From: Fidelibacterota bacterium
Lineage (GTDB): Bacteria; Fidelibacterota; Marinisomatia; SCGC-AAA003-L08; TS1B11
Length of the DNA: 64,000 nt
Direction of reading: 5' to 3'
Assembly: GCA_004124875.1 (NCBI GenBank)
Contig: SCKJ01000002.1
Coordinates: forward strand, 372,001 to 436,000
The translations under genes and the position numbers were made by a program. This document shows positions 63,480-64,000 of this stretch, piece after piece. The first letter of the stretch is position 1, and every line of letters begins with the position of its first letter. Under the pieces are notes generated by a model. It made no database searches and had not been told where the DNA came from. It saw only the letters and a program-made list of their open reading frames with translations.

Positions 63480-64000
63480 TCAAGGCAGAGCCCAGAAGGA
63501 GGAAGTGAGACCCAGTCCATCAAAGGTCTGTTTTACTTCTGCAGGGGATTTTCGGCGCCAGTTCGGATCACGCCGATCCCCAGCGTACCACGCCACAGCC
63601 AGCCGCCAGCCGGTCATGATGGCTATGGACTCCCCCCGTGGTGTGTGCCATTGATCGTACCATCGGCTAACGTGCTCCTCGGAACTGAAGAACATGATCG
63701 TTCTTCAGGTAAAGACGATATCCTGCCACCAATCTCTGGCCGGCACCACGAAATGCATGATGGCTTCCGCAGGGAAGGCAGGCGCGCCACCCTTAACAGA
63801 GAGGATGACTCCCTCATTGCAATCGGCGCACGAGGTCCTGATGCGGACATCATCCCCGACCATGGCCGCGATGCCAAGAGCGTCCCACAGGCATGGCGCC
63901 CACCAAGTGTGCTGGTCCGCTGTTACGACGTATGCAGTCGGTATGGCGGAGAACGGCTGGGCCATCATGATCTCTCCGCTGGGCAGCAAGGCGAGATGAT
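63480..64000 (-). CDS. merB: Organomercurial lyase (MerB family) with selenocysteine at in-frame TGA (5' end off window)
   Basis: Visible: 172 residues including one UGA codon (63705-63707), ending TGA at 63480. MerB cleaves the C-Hg bond of organomercurials with Cys, Asp and a second Cys (Cys96, Asp99, Cys159 in R831b MerB). Here PFSAIPT leads to APCLWDALG, giving Cys and Asp as C-x2-D. The sequence then runs through TSCADCNEG to DWWQDIVFT-UGA-RTIMFFSSEEHV. The UGA falls 62 residues after the first Cys, against 63 in R831b, and homologues have Cys there. Conserved family sequence continues after it (SRWYDQWHTPRG, WYAGDRRDPNWRR, FDGLGLTSSFW). A SECIS-type hairpin follows the UGA. I read the UGA as selenocysteine; a disabled gene is the alternative. 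Confidence 0.85.
63673..63694 (-). promoter_or_regulatory. Bacterial SECIS element
   Basis: Counting from the base after UGA, nt 11-18 (UGUUCUUC) pair with nt 25-32 (GAGGAGCA): 8 bp including two G-U pairs. They enclose the loop AGUUCC (nt 19-24). The loop starts 19 nt after the UGA, inside the 16-37 nt window of bacterial SECIS elements. A G lies in the first two loop positions followed by U, as required. SelB would bind here. Confidence 0.75.

Noticed and set aside
63480..63695. Separate 71-residue protein downstream of a truncated MerB
   Set aside because: It is the C-terminal part of MerB in the same frame, and its apparent ATG lies inside a conserved family segment; read-through of TGA explains both halves better.
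1..64000. Joining merR at the left edge with merB at the right edge as one operon on a circular molecule
   Set aside because: Both read on the minus strand in the right order for this, but the edges are window limits, and no overlap or closure is visible.

Overview
This 64 kb window comes from a moderately GC-rich, flagellated, Gram-negative heterotroph. It carries heptose-LPS genes (gmhA, hldE), a TonB protein, a PorV/PorQ-like outer-membrane protein, many exported lipoproteins, and a flagellin behind a sigma-28 promoter. The unusual number of exported peptidases (M20, M24, two M28, M61, M48 and two DUF885 proteins) points to a protein- or peptide-degrading lifestyle. The mix resembles the FCB group and related candidate phyla such as Neomarinimicrobiota. 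No rRNA or marker protein fixes the taxonomy, so this is inference only.

Layout. Positions 1-840: the 5' part of a Hg(II)-type merR reading off the left edge from a classical mer-type promoter, and a small unknown protein. 1.0-9.5 kb: M20 peptidase, gmhA, a BNR/sialidase-fold protein, glmS, an MBL-rhodanese sulfur enzyme, and an AT-rich TlpA-like lipoprotein. 9.6-15.7 kb: sugar nucleotidyltransferase, FkbM methyltransferase, TonB, M24 peptidase, outer-membrane protein. 15.8-18.9 kb: a DUF898/M48 gene pair flanked by direct repeats of the tRNA-Val 3' end, with a 63-bp tandem array attached to the intact tRNA. 18.9-36 kb, mostly minus strand: lon, a terpene-cyclase-fold protein, a diheme cytochrome, lipA, 2-oxo acid dehydrogenase E2, a DapB-like dehydrogenase, a DUF885 lipoprotein, fused E1 alpha-beta, lipB, two M28 peptidases, and the E3 gene lpd. 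36-42.6 kb: nfo, folE, a QueD homologue lacking its catalytic Cys, nth, DUF309, an MBL hydrolase, a repeat-rich patch with an orphan HicB, an unknown protein, and queE. 42.6-49.3 kb: flagellin, fused sat-cysC, a gmhA relic joined to hldE, and a polyprenyl-phosphate sugar transferase. 49.7-63.4 kb: M61 peptidase, TPR lipoprotein, CBM9-like protein, DUF885 protein, then a deacetylase - acyltransferase-like - FkbH - ACP cassette and a large membrane TPR protein.

The main discovery is at the right edge (63480-64000, minus). A MerB-type organomercurial lyase has an in-frame TGA exactly where the family has its second catalytic cysteine. Conserved MerB sequence continues in frame after the TGA. A stem-loop with the spacing and loop guanosine expected of a bacterial SECIS element begins 11 nt downstream. 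I read this as a selenocysteine-containing organomercurial lyase. The TGA also lies inside a second, perfect 9-bp hairpin that excludes the SECIS fold. A mercury-type MerR sits at the opposite edge of the window; the two are not linked by any sequence shown here.
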